Under the pieces are notes generated by a model. The model saw only the letters and a program-made list of their open reading frames with translations. It was not told where the DNA came from and ran no database searches. Below are positions 63,664 through 64,000 of a stretch of DNA of 64,000 bases, in pieces (the stretch's first letter is position 1; every line of letters begins with the position of its first letter). Source of the stretch: Erwinia rhapontici. Its GTDB lineage: Bacteria > Pseudomonadota > Gammaproteobacteria > Enterobacterales > Enterobacteriaceae. The position numbers and the translations under genes were made by a program. Where the stretch lies: positions 186,001 to 250,000 of the forward strand of contig NZ_VRKO01000018.1 of NCBI RefSeq assembly GCF_012271765.1, read 5' to 3'.

Positions 63664-63762
63664 GGCCAGTTTGAGCACGCCGGATCGGCAACTGCCGCAT
63701 CCATGCGGGCCTCGGCACGCGGCGTCCCTGCCGCGTGACGTCCGGCTTACCTCAAACTGGCC
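63664..63762. repeat. Multi-branched palindromic element after ybhK
   Basis: GGCCAGTTTGAG (63664-63675) and CTCAAACTGGCC (63751-63762) form a perfect 12-bp outer stem. Inside it are GCCGGA/TCCGGC (63679-63684 and 63741-63746), CCGCAT-CC-ATGCGG (63694-63707) and CACGCGGC/GCCGCGTG (63716-63723 and 63730-63737). The whole can fold as a cruciform with two or three side arms. It lies 52 bp after ybhK and looks like a mobile-type repeat rather than a simple terminator. Confidence 0.75.
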
Positions 63763-63925
63763 CCATCCCCGCAGAACGTCTGCTCGCTGTAGGTATTACA
63801 ACCCCCACCATGTGACAGTCTCTGCGGATTGATTTGAATCAGGATTTTGGATCTTGGTTTTGACCTGGATTTTGACGTTGAGGCGGCATTCAGCAGCACT
63901 GAGGAAGCGCAGTGAACCAGGACGA

Positions 63926-63972
63926 ACCGCCAGGACGGCGGTGAGAGTGAGAGCCGGCACAGGGATGTGCCG
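63926..63972. repeat. Paired hairpins near the right edge
   Basis: ACCGCC/GGCGGT (63926-63942) and CGGCAC/GTGCCG (63955-63972) are two short GC-rich hairpins separated by a purine-rich GAGAGTGAGAG. The 63763-64000 stretch shows no gene on either strand up to the window edge. The pattern resembles dispersed enterobacterial hairpin repeats, but only one copy is in view. Confidence 0.5.
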
Positions 63973-64000
63973 TCACGACTGCTCCGTCGGTGAACGATGC

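Noticed and set aside
1-64000. Insertion sequences, prophage or tRNA-linked islands
   Set aside because: No transposase, integrase, tRNA gene or long flanking direct repeat was found; accessory genes look integrated without a visible vehicle.

Overview
The window is a stretch of enterobacterial chromosome. Its gene content points to the family Erwiniaceae (Erwinia or Pantoea type): proteins very close to E. coli DinG, YbiB, MlrA, BglX, Dld, PbpG, YohC, YohD, LdtB, ZntB, DusC, RhlE, YbhQ/P/O/N/L, MoaA-E and YbhK, combined with a hut cluster, a stand-alone idi and many accessory genes that E. coli K-12 lacks. The genus is an inference. I see no rRNA, tRNA, prophage, insertion sequence or CRISPR array.

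Layout. 0-5 kb: histidine utilisation (partial hutC, divergent hutH-hutU) with a consensus sigma-54 promoter and three copies of a HutC-type operator, then an M20 amidohydrolase. 5.3-8.5 kb: ybiB and dinG with a LexA box. 8.5-11.8 kb: a LysR/iron-alcohol-dehydrogenase pair and an acetyltransferase/XRE-cupin pair. 11.9-18.6 kb: mlrA followed by an eight-gene, mostly overlapping operon (NTF2-like, SDR, FAD oxidase, DUF1365, CFA-synthase-like methyltransferase, DUF2878, chalcone-isomerase-like, DUF3833 lipoprotein) that looks like a membrane-lipid modification system. 18.6-25 kb: small membrane peptide, MFS transporter, a RES/Xre toxin-antitoxin pair, idi, SUFU-domain, DUF1311 and MpaB-like genes. 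25-35 kb: bglX, dld, an MscS-type channel, a GNAT, pbpG, yohC, yohD. 35-42 kb: DUF1028 protein and a peptide ABC transporter (one gene a permease-ATPase fusion) ending in a GntR regulator. 42-51.5 kb: GH15 hydrolase, ldtB, zntB, ppk2, an MFS transporter, dusC, rhlE. 51.7-58.5 kb: ybhQ, the ybhP-clsB-ybhN operon, ybhL and a chemoreceptor with a sigma-28 promoter. 58.5-63.6 kb: a DUF1615 lipoprotein, the moaABCDE operon behind a probable molybdenum-cofactor riboswitch, and ybhK.

Compared with the E. coli K-12 map as I remember it, genes of the 18-minute region (dinG-ybiB; ldtB, rhlE, ybhQ-N, moa, ybhK) flank genes of the 48-minute region (mlrA, bglX, dld, pbpG, yohC, yohD, dusC), so the window joins two E. 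coli neighbourhoods.

The most notable features outside genes are a family of 20-bp palindromes with a GGCATGCC core. Their arms differ between copies but keep pairing, and they sit at the 3' ends of genes at six loci. At three of these loci the neighbouring DNA is tandemly duplicated (about 133 bp, 45 bp x 3-4, 29 bp x 5). The best candidates for new biology are the mlrA-linked lipid operon, the palindrome family, and the RES/Xre pair whose antitoxin gene carries a run of ten adenines.
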